Source: Lucinisca nassula (lineage: Eukaryota; Mollusca; Bivalvia; Lucinida; Lucinidae). Taken from it: 64,000 nt of DNA. This document shows positions 1 to 11,257 of this stretch, piece after piece. A model generated the notes under the pieces. The model saw nothing but the letters and a program-made list of their open reading frames with translations, had not been told where the DNA came from and searched no databases. The translations under genes were made by a program, and so were the position numbers. Position 1 is the first letter of the stretch, and each line of letters starts with the position of its first letter. The DNA is taken from the NCBI GenBank assembly GCA_963580285.1, contig OY757017.1, positions 110,517,245 through 110,581,244 of the forward strand, read 5' to 3'.

Positions 1-53
1 CAATGGCCAAAATTACATAACACATACAAAATGATACAAATTAGAGAAATAAT

Positions 54-103
<50 letters not shown>
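54..103. repeat. (AG)n microsatellite
   Basis: Uninterrupted AG dinucleotide run about 50 bp long. It lies about 90 bp beyond the stop codon of the minus-strand LINE ORF2, so read on the minus strand it is a (CT)n tract in or just after the LINE 3' end. Confidence 0.95.
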
Positions 104-108
<5 letters not shown>

Positions 109-192
109 TTGTATGGTCCAGTCACGCGCTGCCACCGTTCCAAAGTGGACATGAACACAGCCCATCATCTGTTAACTATATAAATGCTTGAT

Positions 193-3100
193 TTATTTAA
201 ACCTTCCGCTGTCCTTGATAAATTGGTGCACTGCCTGAAAAAGAAAGAAATTATCACTATCAGAAACACCTTGTTTACCGTATAACAGACTGTAAGTATT
301 CAAGGGGTGTTGGTTACGTGTTTTCCTAAACATATCAATTCGTACCACAGCATAATTCGGACAGTCAAAGAAAAAATGTTTAGCGTCTTCAATTTCAAAG
401 CCACATCGGCATGAAGGATCATCTGTCAAGTGGTTTCGGAAAAGGTCATGGTTTAAATTACTGCAGTTGTTCCTTATTCTTGCCTGCAATACACTAATGT
501 AACGATTACCTTTAAGGAAATATTCAGGGATTTTTCTTGAACCAAATAAGTGCAGTTTAAGTTTATACTGAAAGTTAGAAAATGAATCGCACCGTTTCAC
601 TTCGGGCGTTAACTCGTTCCATTAAGAAACAGAAGACGGCATGCAGGACTTACGAAAAGTTTCTGTTCGAGTATAATAATTAGAAAGATCTGAAGAATTT
701 CTTAAGTGATAACTAGAGACTTCGCCCACCAAAGGTGGCATAAGTTGCGATAGATATTCAGGCGCCTGTCCATTCGCAACTTTGTACATGAAACATAATT
801 TTTGGTATTTTCTGCGCTCTGCTAAACTTGCCCATCCACACTCATTATATAGGTTTATTAATGAGACTGATCTAGTTAAGCCAGTGACCACCCGGGCTGC
901 TTCGTTCTGTAACTTTTCAAGACATCGCGATCTTGATTGGTACACCCATCCCAAACAATAGATGAATATTCGAGCAACGGCCTTAGATATGAAAAATACA
1001 TTTGGTTAAGAGCTTGGTGACTAAATGAAAATTTCAGTCGTCTCATCATCCCTAAAACCTTGTACCCAGACTTCAAAATATTTTCGATATGCGTGTGCCA
1101 CTGTCCATTACAAGATAAAGTTACCCCTAAGTGTTTATGAGAATCTACAAATTCTATATCCGTATTGTCAAAACGTAAATTTGGCATAACATGATTTCGT
1201 CTCAGAGAGAACATGATGGCTTCTGTTTTAAGTGGATTAAAAGTTTCTAGCCATTGCTTAGCCCAAAGAAGTATGACAGATAGATCATGGTTAATGATAC
1301 CTTCAATATCTTGCACACTGGATGCAGAGACGAAAAGAGAGCTATCATCTGCAAATAGCCGGGTCAAACTTAAAAGACTGTTCGTTATATCATTAACATA
1401 TACGAGGAAAAACAACGGACCCAACACAGAACCTTGTGGAACTCCCGCAGACACATGCTTAACATCAGAGACAGAGGAGTTGACACGCACTTTTTGTCTG
1501 CGGTTAGACAGATAATTAGATATCCAAGTCAGGAGAGGGCCCTTGATACCATTTTGGCGAAGTTTGAATAAAAGACCTGTATGCCAAACACGGTCAAAGG
1601 CTTTAGATATATCACAAAAGACCATGCACGAGTACTGCTTTTAATCAAAAGATTGGCAAATTAGGTGGAAGATATCAACTAATTGATAAGTAGTAGAATG
1701 ACCAGGTAAGAAACCAGATTGATATTTATAGATGAGGATATTTTCATTAAGGAAGTTATATATATGCTTAAAAACAACTCTTTCCATTATTTTTCCTACT
1801 GAGCTTAGGAGTGATACGGGGCGATAATTTGTTGGCAAATTACTTTCACCCTTCTTGAAAAGAGGAATGACCAGAGAGGATTTATACTTATCTGGAAATT
1901 CACATTCTTGAAGAAAACGATTAAACATCATAGACAGAGGTACGGAAATGGCAGAAGAGACACCTTTAAGCATTCTATGACTTATCAAATCCGGTCCAGA
2001 TGCCTTGTTTAGACACACAGAATCAATAATGTCTTTCACTTCGTGTACAGTTATTTCGATTCTCTAGGCTTTGTTCCGTTAGGGGAGTAAATGGAGGCAG
2101 TCTAACATTTGAGTCATCAATGGAGGATATTGATGCGAAATAGTCGTTTAGACAGTTTGCTTTCTCAGTATCTGATACATGATATTTAGTTTCACTAGAG
2201 AGTAAAACTGTACTCAAAGGCGGTATAGTAGTTGTGGTGTTCTTTTTCTTCGTAAAATGACGTATGAGGCGCCAAAAGTCTTTTTTGTTGTTAGTGAAGG
2301 ATTCGGTCAATGAAATTTCTAAATTATTAAAAAATGTTTCCTTGGCGTGTTTTTTAAGATTGTTAACTTTATTTCTAAATGTTTTGTATTTTGACCAGTG
2401 TGCCTGGTTACCTGATTTCAACGCTTTAGATTTTAAACGGAATCTCAGAATCATACCAGGGTTTATCGCTAGGTCTGATCGTTACTTCTTTACTAGGGAT
2501 GCAGTCGTTGACAAGTTTTAAAAAAGTATCTTTAAATAGCAAGCAAGCGTCGTTGACCGATCCCTGCAACAAGCAACTCCAGTCGAAAGCAGTTATCAGA
2601 TTATTTAATTTTTGAAAATCAGCATTTTTATAAAGCCAGACAGTACGCTTAAATGAAGACGAAAGGGAATAATTATTGACTGTAACAAGGTATGTAGCGG
2701 AGTGATCGGATATTTCACTTGGGTTTGCGATTATCCCCGAATCCAGAATTTGACATTCATCTGAAACAATAATCGGATCTAGCAGAGCTCGATCCCGGGT
2801 TGGTTCATTGATAATATTCACTAAAGAGTTTGATATCAAAACGTTTTTAAGTCTGTAAGAATTTGTTTTAAGTAAATCATCATTAAGATCACCCAGTATG
2901 AAAATGTTTTTGTTACTTCTAGAGCAGCCTCCAAATTAAGATCAAAAGCATGAAAGAAAGTTTCGTCTGATGTTTTGGGACTGTAAAATACTCCCAGTAA
3001 ACAGCGCTCATTGTTGAGCTTTGTTTCCAACCAAATGCATTCGTCCCAAAAAACTTCCAAGTCAGTCCTCCTTTTATGAATCAAATAATTAGATATATAA

Positions 3101-3501
3101 ATCAAGATACCTCCCCCATGATTGGTTCTGTCTTTGCGATATGGATTATAAAACTCATCTGATAACATTAAGTCATCTGTTGAAACGCTAACGTCCAGAT
3201 GCGTTTCGGTAAAACACAGAATGTCAAAATCTAGAAAGTTATCTTTAATATAATCCAACTTATTTCTGATGCTACGAATATTACAATGTAATATCGAAAC
3301 TGAATGCTCGGTCTGAGTTGGACCCGGATTTATTTCTACATCGCCTGCCAGTAATACAAGCAGGGCAACAAAAATGGATGTTTGGTAGTTGTTTGCGCCT
3401 GTCATCCAGAATCTACTAGCAGCTGTTATGCTGGAGTTAATAGTTCGCAGAATATAAAGAAGTAGAAATATAATATTTAAATGATATTTACTCGAGATCA
3501 T
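193..3501 (-). pseudogene. CR1-like non-LTR retrotransposon ORF2 (APE endonuclease + reverse transcriptase), broken
   Basis: Target-primed retrotransposition polyprotein. Read on the minus strand: a hydrophobic leader with a 2A-like motif (3319-3345), an APE-type endonuclease (FTETHLD, a GGGI stretch, GDLND near 2890, and SDHSATY near 2700), a linker, then RT with SGPD, NYRPVSLL, FCDISKAFDRVWH, GVPQGSVLGPLFF and the catalytic FADD box (near 1350). The C-terminus carries a C-x-C...H-x4-C cluster (CRCGFEIEDAKHFFFDCPNY) around 360-410. The coding chain is broken by frameshifts near 2905, 2440 and 930, and by in-frame stops near 1641 and 622, so it is a dead copy. The clade (CR1/L2-like) is inferred from the motifs and from 2A motifs known in CR1-type ORF2s; jockey-like clades cannot be excluded. 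Nothing upstream of 3501 clearly belongs to it. Confidence 0.88.
3319..3345 (-). other. 2A-like ribosome-skipping motif in LINE ORF2 leader
   Basis: Residues 53-61 of the reading frame that starts at 3501 spell GDVEINPGP, which fits the 2A consensus D-x-E-x-N-P-G-P. It directly follows a hydrophobic stretch (FVALLVLLA). In known 2A peptides the ribosome skips the last G-P bond and releases the upstream peptide. Here the released piece would be a ~60-residue hydrophobic, signal-like leader, leaving the endonuclease-RT free. The motif is seen directly; activity is inferred from the family. Confidence 0.85.
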
Positions 3502-3863
3502 TTGCAGACAACGGAAAGCATGTGTTTTGTTTTAGAAGTAGCCAATCGACATCCTCCATGTAATAAGACAATTACCCATATGGCAGAAGAATTAATGTTC
3601 TGTTCCTGGAGTATGCCGACTGGTCGCATCCTGAAAGACAGACTGTGCTCATGCCCACAAAGGACAAGGACCACGCCGTGACCAAACCAACAACTACAAA
3701 CAAGACATTTAAAGGACAGAAGCAAAAAACAGAAGATATAAGAAGAAAATATATAAGCATCAAAAATAATCGCCAAAATGTAAACTGCGGAAAACCTCAG
3801 CTAGTTTCTAATAATAAGGAAAAGAAATGTTAACATTCGCAATATAATGAATTCAGACTACAT

Positions 3864-3900
3864 GCGTGTGTGCGTGCGTGCGTGTGTGTGTGTGCGTGTG
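3864..3900. repeat. (GT)n-rich microsatellite
   Basis: Alternating GT/GC dinucleotides, mostly tgtgtg and gcgtgcgtg, about 37 bp. Confidence 0.9.
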
Positions 3901-4055
3901 AATTTAGCCATAAATATGTATAATGTGTTCAGACGTATATCATACAATTCCTGGTTATACAGAGCATCATCCCAGCAGGTACATGGAACAAAAATCAATC
4001 CTTCCTATACAAAACGGAAATATCACAGAGCACAAGTTCATCTAAAAAGAAATTT

Positions 4056-4131
4056 TGTTGTCAGACTGCATTTTATTAAGAAAAAAAAAGACAATTGTGT
4101 TGTCAGACTGCATTTTATTAAGAAAAAAAAA
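4056..4131. repeat. Direct duplication of a ~33-bp unit
   Basis: The unit tgttgtcagactgcatttta followed by ttaag and an A-run occurs twice in a row, starting at 4056 and 4098, with a short spacer. Confidence 0.9.
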
Positions 4132-4385
4132 TCTTTGGAATATGACTGGACTTATTTACACCGATATGACATCATATTAACGTCATATACCAGGTGGGAT
4201 GATACTTGAAAATAATACTACCATGCTTCAGCATATATTGAAATGTCCCATGTGCTGTATGGCACGTTATATCGTGACTTTTATATATGTTGGTTAAAGG
4301 TTGACACATTGTAACCAAACACTCGCCTGTTCTGATAGAGAGAAAAAAAATCAAGCATACATACACACACCCCGCTTCACACAGA

Positions 4386-4556
4386 CAGTGGGAACCCGCT
4401 AAAACCACCTCAGCGAGAAGATTCTAACGAGTAACCACAATCTATGACATTGCACAAAAACAAGAAAAAGAAATATATCCCTATAAACTTCCATTCTACT
4501 CATCAAGTGGTGGCCAGTGGGGTGAAATATTATATAGGCGTGTTTTTCGGATGTTA
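4386..4556. repeat. Degenerate copy of the HP palindromic MITE family
   Basis: Contains worn core arms (cagtgggaacccgctaaaac and ctaacgagtaaccacaatct), an A-rich arm, and the family's terminal tatataggcgtgttt near 4540. It is heavily diverged. Confidence 0.55.
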
Positions 4557-5196
4557 CAGGGTAGACATCTCCTATATATAAAGTTGTAACTATTAATTAC
4601 GTTCGACCATCAAATTTAAAGAGAGAAACAATATTTCATCTGTCGGAAGCAAAGCAATTCTCTCAGAGGAGGACCCCGCCCTCATCAAGAGAATACCATA
4701 AGGGATGTCATAAGAGTTGTCTCCCTTGTATATGTATAAAGTGTATCAATTCACATTATCGTAATCTACCGATTCATTCAGTAGTAAACCGGTTTTACAT
4801 TATATCACGTGATCTATTTATATTTCTGTTCGAGGGACCATTGCTTATGTATCCGCATTTTGTTTCAAAACTAGACCAGGTGACCGTGCCACCGAATTAT
4901 CATCATTATGCTTTAAAAAAGTTTTTACTGTCACATGAAGACAGCGGTCTCAGAGGTCAGACAGTTATACCACGAGCACACTGTTCATTGAGAGCAATGT
5001 TATCCCGGTAGACCTCGCCCACATAATAGAATACAATGAAACCTCGAAAACTCGAAGATAGATAGCTCGATTAACATGCATTTGTTCAAAACTCGATCTC
5101 AAATTCGTATAGAATTCATCATAATCCGCAAGATATCCCTATATCAGGACATTTAAGAAAAGTTTTCTAGAGTTGATCATTAAAATGCATGTAAAA
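4557..5196. other. No gene recognised
   Basis: AT-rich sequence with stops in all frames. Around 5030-5075 (aaacctcgaaaactcgaag) there is a weak resemblance to a Tigger/pogo-type TIR, too short to call. Confidence 0.5.
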
Positions 5197-5261
5197 TGCA
5201 TGTTGTGTGTACCCATTAGGATCGCGTCGATGAGGCTATTCTAGTGCGTACACACAACGCA
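5197..5261. repeat. HP-family hairpin, variant core
   Basis: Imperfect palindrome with arms tgcatgttgtgtgtac and gtacacacaacgca around a cgcgtcgatgaggc centre. Its closest relative in the window is the hairpin at 36493-36573. Confidence 0.7.
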
Positions 5262-5386
5262 CCTTTCTTTTGTAATAATGTGTTAAGATATTGAAGTGGT
5301 CACCTATTACACTTCATGATCTGAAACAATGTTTTTGCTCAGTAGATCGAACTGTCCGCAATCTGAATAAATTCCTTGGTCTATAG

Positions 5387-5542
5387 GTTCTCTGGCCTAT
5401 GAAGTCCGACGGCTGCTCATCATCGCACTGTTTATCAACACAGAACATGTATCTCACATGTATACTACACCCAAGAATAGCTCTGTGCGGCTACTTGATA
5501 AAAAACAAAACATCACTGAAATGTTCGGATTTAGTCAAACAG
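5387..5542 (+). CDS. Candidate extracellular exon of a host membrane-protein gene
   Basis: Open stretch of 156 bp (52 codons) between an acceptor-like site (ggtctatag before 5387) and a strong donor (CAG|GTAACT after 5542). Read from its phase-1 start it encodes SLAYEVRRLLIIALFINTEH and continues with two N-glycosylation sequons (NSS and NIT) to ...FSQT. Both ends are phase 1. The leftover G joins the first two bases (AA) of the exon at 10747 to give Glu, so the reading frame runs straight into the Thr-rich stalk. No domain is recognised. The splice sites and phase match are visible; membership in the gene is inference. A chance open frame is the main alternative. Confidence 0.42.
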
Positions 5543-6152
5543 GTAACTTATTTCCGCCTGGCCATGTACCTCCGCAAACACAAACAATGTCGACTCGTCG
5601 CTGCAGCAACGATGAAACAACGTTAACGTTGTTACAACGTCGCGGCAACGCAAAGTGTTCGTGCAAGTTGCATTTTCTTCACAAGATGGATAGATGGCCA
5701 GAAAAAGAAATATGCAATGTCAACTAGGAAACATCAATACAGAAAAGCTCCCATATTAAGCCCATTCATTGAGACCTTTCAAAAGTGGTCTGTAAGACCA
5801 CTTTTGGACAGTCCCAAGGGTGGTCCCACTCTAAAAATTTGATGTAGATAAAAACAAAGAAAGAACAGCTAAGACCTTCTCAATTAGATTTCAAATGTAG
5901 ATTTAGTCATAATATTAGGTAATTCCACTACAATAATCTCCAGTTAGCATTGACCTGTAGTAAGTATTGTGAAATTGTCATAGTAAATTGATTTGTAAAC
6001 GTATTCCGTAGTAGCACTGGTGAGGAACAATCTCGTGCTACATACAGTTCACCTGTGTTAATAACACTAGTTTATGGGGCACTTGAGGGCGTATATGATA
6101 TGGGGTATCACTGTTTGCTAGTTGCATATATAATTTATAAACGGGTTCAGGT
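5543..6152. other. No gene recognised (candidate intron)
   Basis: AT-rich. It contains a short palindromic stretch (caacgttaacgttg near 5615-5640) and a small repeat aagtggtctgtaagaccactt (5782-5803). No coding potential seen. Confidence 0.5.
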
Positions 6153-7102
6153 TTACGCGTCTTCGTCGTCCGGGTTACCATCTCCCGATCTATCTCGCTG
6201 GTTTCCATCATGGTCCGGAGTCGCTGCTGAAATGACTGGCTTGGAGAAAACCCTGACAAGATGGCTTTCCTTGGACCATTTCACGAAAATTTTGCCATCT
6301 GCAGTCCAAAAACTATCCACTGAGCCGTTTTTTCGCATAGCTAACAGACATTTGACAATTTCATGATTCTTCTTTGTCAAGTCCTCCGTCATAAAGATCC
6401 TATCTTCGTTACCCTTTCATTTGGATTTAGCTTGGTATACTGCCGCTTTCACCTTGTACGCTTTAAATTTCACAATTGTCTGTTTTCGACCAAGCGGGTG
6501 ACATCGCTCAATGTCATCTGGTCCAATGGGAACCTTAAGCTTATTATTGATAATATTTAACACCGAATTTTCCCGATCGCCATCACCTGGGAGATTGAAA
6601 AAACGAACCGATGTTCGCCGTCCGTACTGCTCGAGATCATCCGTTTTCTTCTGCAGATTTACAATATCATCTTGCATAGATGTAATGATATTATTTTTTG
6701 CCTCTATTTCCTCGGATTTTAGCTTAAGCTGGTCTTCCAATATTGCAACTTTATCAGAAAGAGCCTTATTACTCTTCTTAAGAGGAGCTACAACTGTCCG
6801 TTCAAGTGCAGATATAGCATTAGCAACTGCTGAATTAATTGCCGAGGTGATTACTGGCTGTATCATGTCAGATATAACGGGGGAAATTCTATCAATAAAG
6901 CTATCTTTCTTAAAAGAATTCACAATCGCGCAGATTCGCGATCGCCGCTCATCAGAGTGGCGATATCAGACGAAGAACCACTACGCTTTACATCAGGAGA
7001 ATATCCCCTTAAGGAGCCTTCTTCAGGCTTACGCTTTCTGATGATGTCAATGTCCATGTCACCTGTACCTGTATCTTTGCTATTTTCAGAACTCATCTTC
7101 AC
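6153..7102 (-). pseudogene. LINE ORF1 protein (coiled coil + RRM-like), broken
   Basis: Nucleic-acid-binding ORF1 protein of an L1-type or related LINE. On the minus strand: a basic/acidic N-terminus (MSSENSKDTGTG..., KRKPEEG), a long heptad-rich coiled coil (SDKVAILEDQLKLKSEEIEA), then the RRM-like block with DDLEQYGRRTSVRFFNLPG and IERCHPLG, and a C-terminal half from 6392 ending DDEDA. One frameshift near 6921 splits the N-terminus and an in-frame TGA sits at 6417-6419. It is on the same strand as the ORF2 at 193-3501, but 2.6 kb and a candidate host exon lie between them, so one insertion is unlikely. Confidence 0.8.
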
Positions 7103-7570
7103 AGTTGGAATTAGTCAAAAGTAATAAAATACAGAGTATATGTGTAGTATATACTGCAGAAGCAGCAAAATGTCATATAAATTTCAAAAGAGTTCTAAAG
7201 ATAAGTACAATCAGACGGTATAACCAGTAAAACCAGTTCTGTTCATCTGTTTACATCTGTGTTTACAACATTACACAGCACACGCCGCTACTAAAAGTCA
7301 TTTAAATGGCTTTGGTTCATATCAAAACATGAAATTCCATAACTCACAGGTTAATAAATCATATGTTTGTGCACCAGCCACTTTTCCATGTTAAAATATC
7401 CTTTTAAAATCACGAGCTTTATTGTTTTCCTTCCCGCTGTTTAAACCACGTGTGGCGCCATGTTCACCGGAATAAATAACTTGTACCGTTGCATTCCATG
7501 CATCCCTTTTTAAAATATGGCATGTTATATTCGAAAGTGATAAAGTAAGAAGATAGACTATAGGTTCTTT
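7103..7570. other. No gene recognised
   Basis: AT-rich sequence upstream of the ORF1 start. It may include the LINE 5' UTR on the minus strand; nothing specific is visible. Confidence 0.45.
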
Positions 7571-7666
7571 CCAGCAGGTACAAAACGTTGACTCAACGTT
7601 GAACTAACGTTGAAACAACGTTTTCAACGTTGTTTCAACGTAAGTTCAACATTAAGTGCCTGCTGG
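7571..7666. repeat. Palindromic foldback MITE with CCAGCAGG ends
   Basis: Ends ccagcaggta and gtgcctgctgg are inverted, and the inside is an internal palindrome of caacgttgaa blocks (gaaacaacgttttcaacgtt centre). About 96 bp. Confidence 0.8.
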
Positions 7667-8040
7667 CTTATTCTTGTAGCCCGTAGAAAGAGAAATAGTG
7701 CAATTATAGTTGACAATCAGTGTGACAAACGTTTCAGCAAATACAAAACACATCTTGAAACCCCGAGTGGCTAGCGCTCACATAGGTGTTCGCAACTATA
7801 CTTGAGACTCTTGTAGTAAAAACATCCCAACGAACAAAAAATTAAGGTCTGTGGAAAAACGTGTACAATAACAACACTGTGTTCAGCATAGTAAAAAATA
7901 TGTGGATGTCACGAACCGGTGTAATCAGACCAACATCCAGAACATATATATGTATCAGCATTGTACCATTGGGTGAGGCGACATATAAAAAACAATAGAG
8001 AGCATAAACATAAGAGCATAGACTTATACATTTGGTCATG
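7667..8040. other. No gene recognised
   Basis: AT-rich intronic or intergenic sequence, no coding potential or clear repeat seen. Confidence 0.45.
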
Positions 8041-8935
8041 TCAGAAAGTGTGTGAAGCTCTCACCTTTCTACTTGACAATATTTATATAAAAGTTGGTAC
8101 TTAGTCATTTCAGACAAATTGTAGGTATTCTGATGGGTACAAATCGTGCACCCTATGTTGCTGATTTGTTCTTGTTTTTATGAAAGAGTCTTCATGATAT
8201 TTCTTTCCGTTGAAAACCAATCTGAAATCATTGAAGCTTTCAGCTCGACTGATATTTGGATGATTTATTAAGTATTGACAGTACCTACGCCGATGGTTTT
8301 ATTGGTCAAATTTACCCCCTCCCTCACACACTCACACCAACTTAAGCTAAATCAAACAAATTCTTCTGATACAGAAACCCCGTTTTTGGATTTACATCTA
8401 TCTATTGTAGATGGGTCTGTTTCTTTCATGCAAAATTTATGAGAAACGCGACGATTTTGATTTTAAGACTGTAAATTTTCCTTTCTTGGATGGTGATGTT
8501 CCTCGTGCGCCATCATACGGTGTTTATATTTCGCATCTAATTCTATTTGCCAGAGTGTGTAGTCATTTAACTGACTTCAACACTCGTAATAGATTGTTAA
8601 CTGCTAAACGTCTTAATCAGGGTTATTGGTATCATAAACTACGAAAACCTTTTTTTTTTTGGTTTTATAGACGTTATTCTGATTTAGTTTCAAAATTCAA
8701 TGTTGGACAAATCTCTTCTCGGAATCCGAATTTTATGGTGACTTAGTATATAAATTCAGAAAAATATATTCTTGAAATGACTACAGTTCCCAATTTCATA
8801 AAATCATTCTTCGATATATAAAGATTGGGTACAACATAAATGTTATACGACATACTGTATGCATGGTACCCCAATCACGTTTGATAACTTTTCTTCCCTG
8901 TTGAATTGGACGCCGGATATTCCTACGGCCAATTC
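8041..8935 (+). pseudogene. Penelope-like RT fragment (C-terminal half)
   Basis: Broken plus-strand copy of the RT encoded at 49415-50778. Shared pieces: CEALTFLLDNIYIK near 8050, a decayed GxLMGTNRAP...VADLF near 8130, then an open stretch 8411-8746 with SCKIYEKRDDFDFKTVNF, DVPRAPSYGVYISHL, DFNTRNRLLTAKRLNQGYW and YRRYSDLVSKFN. The tail to ~8935 matches the end of the 49.4-kb copy (ITFDNFSSLLNWTP versus ITVGNFASLFNCTP). The frame is lost several times. In the proposed host gene this lies in an intron. Confidence 0.8.
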
Positions 8936-9213
8936 TAACGAAGAACGGAATTAAATTATATCTGCAAACAACAGCATTGCCGGATTTTTTTCTCATAATT
9001 CGCTTATAATGAAATAAATAGTGATAAAAGACTTCGAGATACACCTTTTTAACAGTTTTGTTGCTATCGGTACTTACTTGATAATTCCCATATGTGACGA
9101 GAGAACAAAATTTCATTGACGCAATTTAAAGCATTTGTTGTAGTTTTGCCTGAGGATATGTGTTGTTGGTGCACATTTGAACCGCTCGACGACGTGGCGT
9201 TCGTAGGGGTTCG

Positions 9214-9494
9214 CATTACGCAAACACGCCTTTACAAATACATTGCCACCTTTATCGCCGAAAAAATGAAAAATTTAAGATGAAACATTGTGATATTTTT
9301 TCTTATTTCTGCTCAAAATATAGATTGTGGGCACTCGTTAGAATCGCCTCATCGAGGCGGTTCTAACCAGTACCCACAATCTATATTTTAGAGCAGAAAT
9401 AAGAAAAATAAGGTTTACCCCTGTAAACCCCAGTTTTACTATAGAAAAGTGGGGTTCAAGGTGGTCAACATTATATAGGCATGTTTTCGTGATG
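9214..9494. mobile_element. HP palindromic MITE, full-length copy C
   Basis: Ends cattacgcaaacacgcctt and aggcatgttttcgtgatg are inverted repeats. The centre is an almost perfect ~118-bp palindrome: tcttatttctgctc, agattgtgggcactcgttag, a gcctcatcgaggc turn, and the same in reverse. The outer arms are unlike each other (one with tttatcgccgaaaa, one with gtaaaccccagtttt), giving the element a polarity. Confidence 0.88.
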
Positions 9495-9584
9495 GCACCA
9501 TGTGTTTTCGCGAGGGTTGTCACTGGGTTATTACCTATATTTCCTGAAATATGGTCCTCTGTCTATGGTGTGTATCCTCTATAT

Positions 9585-9798
9585 GAGCCCCGCCAAGCGA
9601 ATTTGTGTCTTCAAGCATTCCATCATGATAAATTTTAGCTGCTCATGCCCAGCCATTCAGAGGGGCCAGGGATATGGCTTTCTGTCTGAAGGTTCCTCTT
9701 GAATCACTACTTGTGTGAGCGAGCAGCGGATGCACAGGCTCGCCTGAACCTTCGCTGCTCGCATACGCGATAAGAACCAAAATCGCTTGACGGGGCCC
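9585..9798. mobile_element. TIR MITE with GRGCCCCGYCAAGCG ends, copy 1
   Basis: Inverted ends gagccccgccaagcgaattt and aaatcgcttgacggggccc, flanked by ATAT on both sides (9581-9584 and 9799-9802), a possible 4-bp target duplication. The same element is at 24912-25147 with ATTT flanks. Confidence 0.8.
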
Positions 9799-9802
9799 AT
9801 AT

Positions 9803-10283
9803 GATGTAATGAATTTGCTGTTCATGTTTGCCCTTGCCATTCATTGTGAATGTGTTAGTGCAAATGAAGTTATTGCCTATTGTTTGTCTTAGGTCTAAAC
9901 TGTTCTTAATGCCCCATTTTGGCCTAAGTGCTTTTATTTGTTTGTTGTTGTTGTTGGTTTTTTTGTGCGGGGTTATGAGTAATGTTCTAAAAAAGGGTTA
10001 TGTCTCATCAGTGACCCTCAAATATTGTTTAGTAAGTCCCGCGGTGAGACCAGTGGTCCCAAACGACTATAAAATTTAACCCACTCTATGATGAAACCTG
10101 TTTTGGCCATTTGCGAACACTTAAATTTTGTCGTTACAAATGCCTCTGTTTTCAATATCTAAAACTTTGGCACTCTTTAAATGTATGTGAAGCAACCCTT
10201 TCTTACAGAGAAATCCGTGAAAGGGGCATTGGCAAAAAGTGCAGACCAGATCAGACGCTGCAATCTATTTCTACGCCTTTTGC
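9803..10283. other. No gene; weak ~120-bp dispersed repeat near 9990-10110
   Basis: The stretch with tctcatcagtgaccct and a following ctctatgatg...gttttggcc resembles 23013-23160 and the unit at 59711-60476. No coding potential seen. Confidence 0.4.
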
Positions 10284-10558
10284 CATTATGAAAACACGCC
10301 TATACAAATACATTGTAACCTTTATCGCCGAAAACAATGAAAATTTTAAGATGAAAAATTGTGATATTTTTCTAATTTCTGTTCAAAATACAGATTGTGG
10401 GTGCACGTTAAAACCGCCTCGATGGTTCTAACGAGTACCCACAATCTATATTTTAGAGCAGAAGTAAGAAAAATAATGTTTACCCCTGTAAACCCCAGTT
10501 TCACTATATAAAAGGGGGTTCAAGGGAGTCAAAATTATATAGGCGTGTTTGCGTGATG
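10284..10558. mobile_element. HP palindromic MITE, full-length copy D
   Basis: Same orientation and structure as the copy at 9214-9494. Ends cattatgaaaacacgcctat and ataggcgtgtttgcgtgatg; core agattgtgggtgcacgtt ... cgagtacccacaatct, with a short deletion in the loop. It lies about 190 bp upstream of the acceptor of the exon at 10747. Confidence 0.88.
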
Positions 10559-10746
10559 CTAACCGGCTTTTCCGTCATAACAGAATAAAACAAAGTAACA
10601 AAAATTGTTGACATCCCCTAAATGACAATTAGACTTGCTTAACATAAAAACAGTGGAAGAGTCCACCAGTATAACATGGTTTAATACCTTGCCTGGTCCA
10701 AACATTTGAAATCTTATGTCAGTGATCGTATTTTTCATAATTTCAG

Positions 10747-11113
10747 AAATTACGACCCCCACCACGACGTCTACTACCACTATTCCTACAACTAGTACCA
10801 CATCCACTACAACTACGTCAACTGCAACTACGCCTACTACAACAACGTCCACTACAACAACGTCCACTACAACTACGTCCACTACAACTACGTCCACTAC
10901 AACTACGCCCACTACAACTACGTCCACTACATCTACACCAAGTACCACTGCACCCACTACCGCAAGTTCTACAAAAAGCACGCATCCTGTTGGGGGAACT
11001 AAAGCGCCACAGTCGGAGGGCAAGCCTATGATACCAGTTATTGCGGGTGCAGGGGCAGGAGGACTCGTTCTCGTGGCAATCATTGTTGTGTTACTGTTAG
11101 TCATTTTCAAAAG
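10747..11113 (+). CDS. Exon: Thr-rich mucin-like stalk and transmembrane helix
   Basis: Part of a single-pass type I membrane protein gene. A good acceptor (tttttcataatttcag) precedes 10747 and a donor (AAAAG|GTAAAT) follows 11113. Phase is 1 in and 2 out. The encoded piece is a stalk of about 75 residues of almost pure Thr/Ser/Pro, built on a 15-bp DNA repeat coding TTTTS, then a short linker (GGTKAPQSEGKP) and a TM helix (IPVIAGAGAGGLVLVAIIVV, continuing LLLVIF) with KR as stop-transfer. The stalk should be heavily O-glycosylated. The extracellular head must come from upstream exons, perhaps 5387-5542. No homologue is named. Confidence 0.75.
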
Positions 11114-11257
11114 GTAAATTGTGGGGAATTGGTACACGTTTAGGGAAGGCAACTCGTGCAAAAATATTTTGCCTCCCATGTCAATAGGGGTCAAATCTTA
11201 AAAGAAAGAATTTGCTCCAGATAATTCTTTCCTTCAAGGGTAAATCCTTTTTTTCAG

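Noticed and set aside
3508..3681. Cys-containing open stretch (ends ...RLCSCPQRTRTTP) after a weak acceptor, as a host exon
   Set aside because: Phase 0 entry does not match the neighbouring candidate exons, the acceptor has a poor pyrimidine tract, and the region may be LINE 5' UTR on the other strand.
193..7102. ORF1 (6153-7102) and ORF2 (193-3501) as one full-length LINE
   Set aside because: 2.6 kb of unrelated sequence, HP repeats and a candidate host exon separate them, and no shared flank was found.
10559..11194. Long minus-strand Val-rich open frame
   Set aside because: Shadow of the Thr-repeat exon; the plus strand has splice sites, a TM helix and consistent phases.
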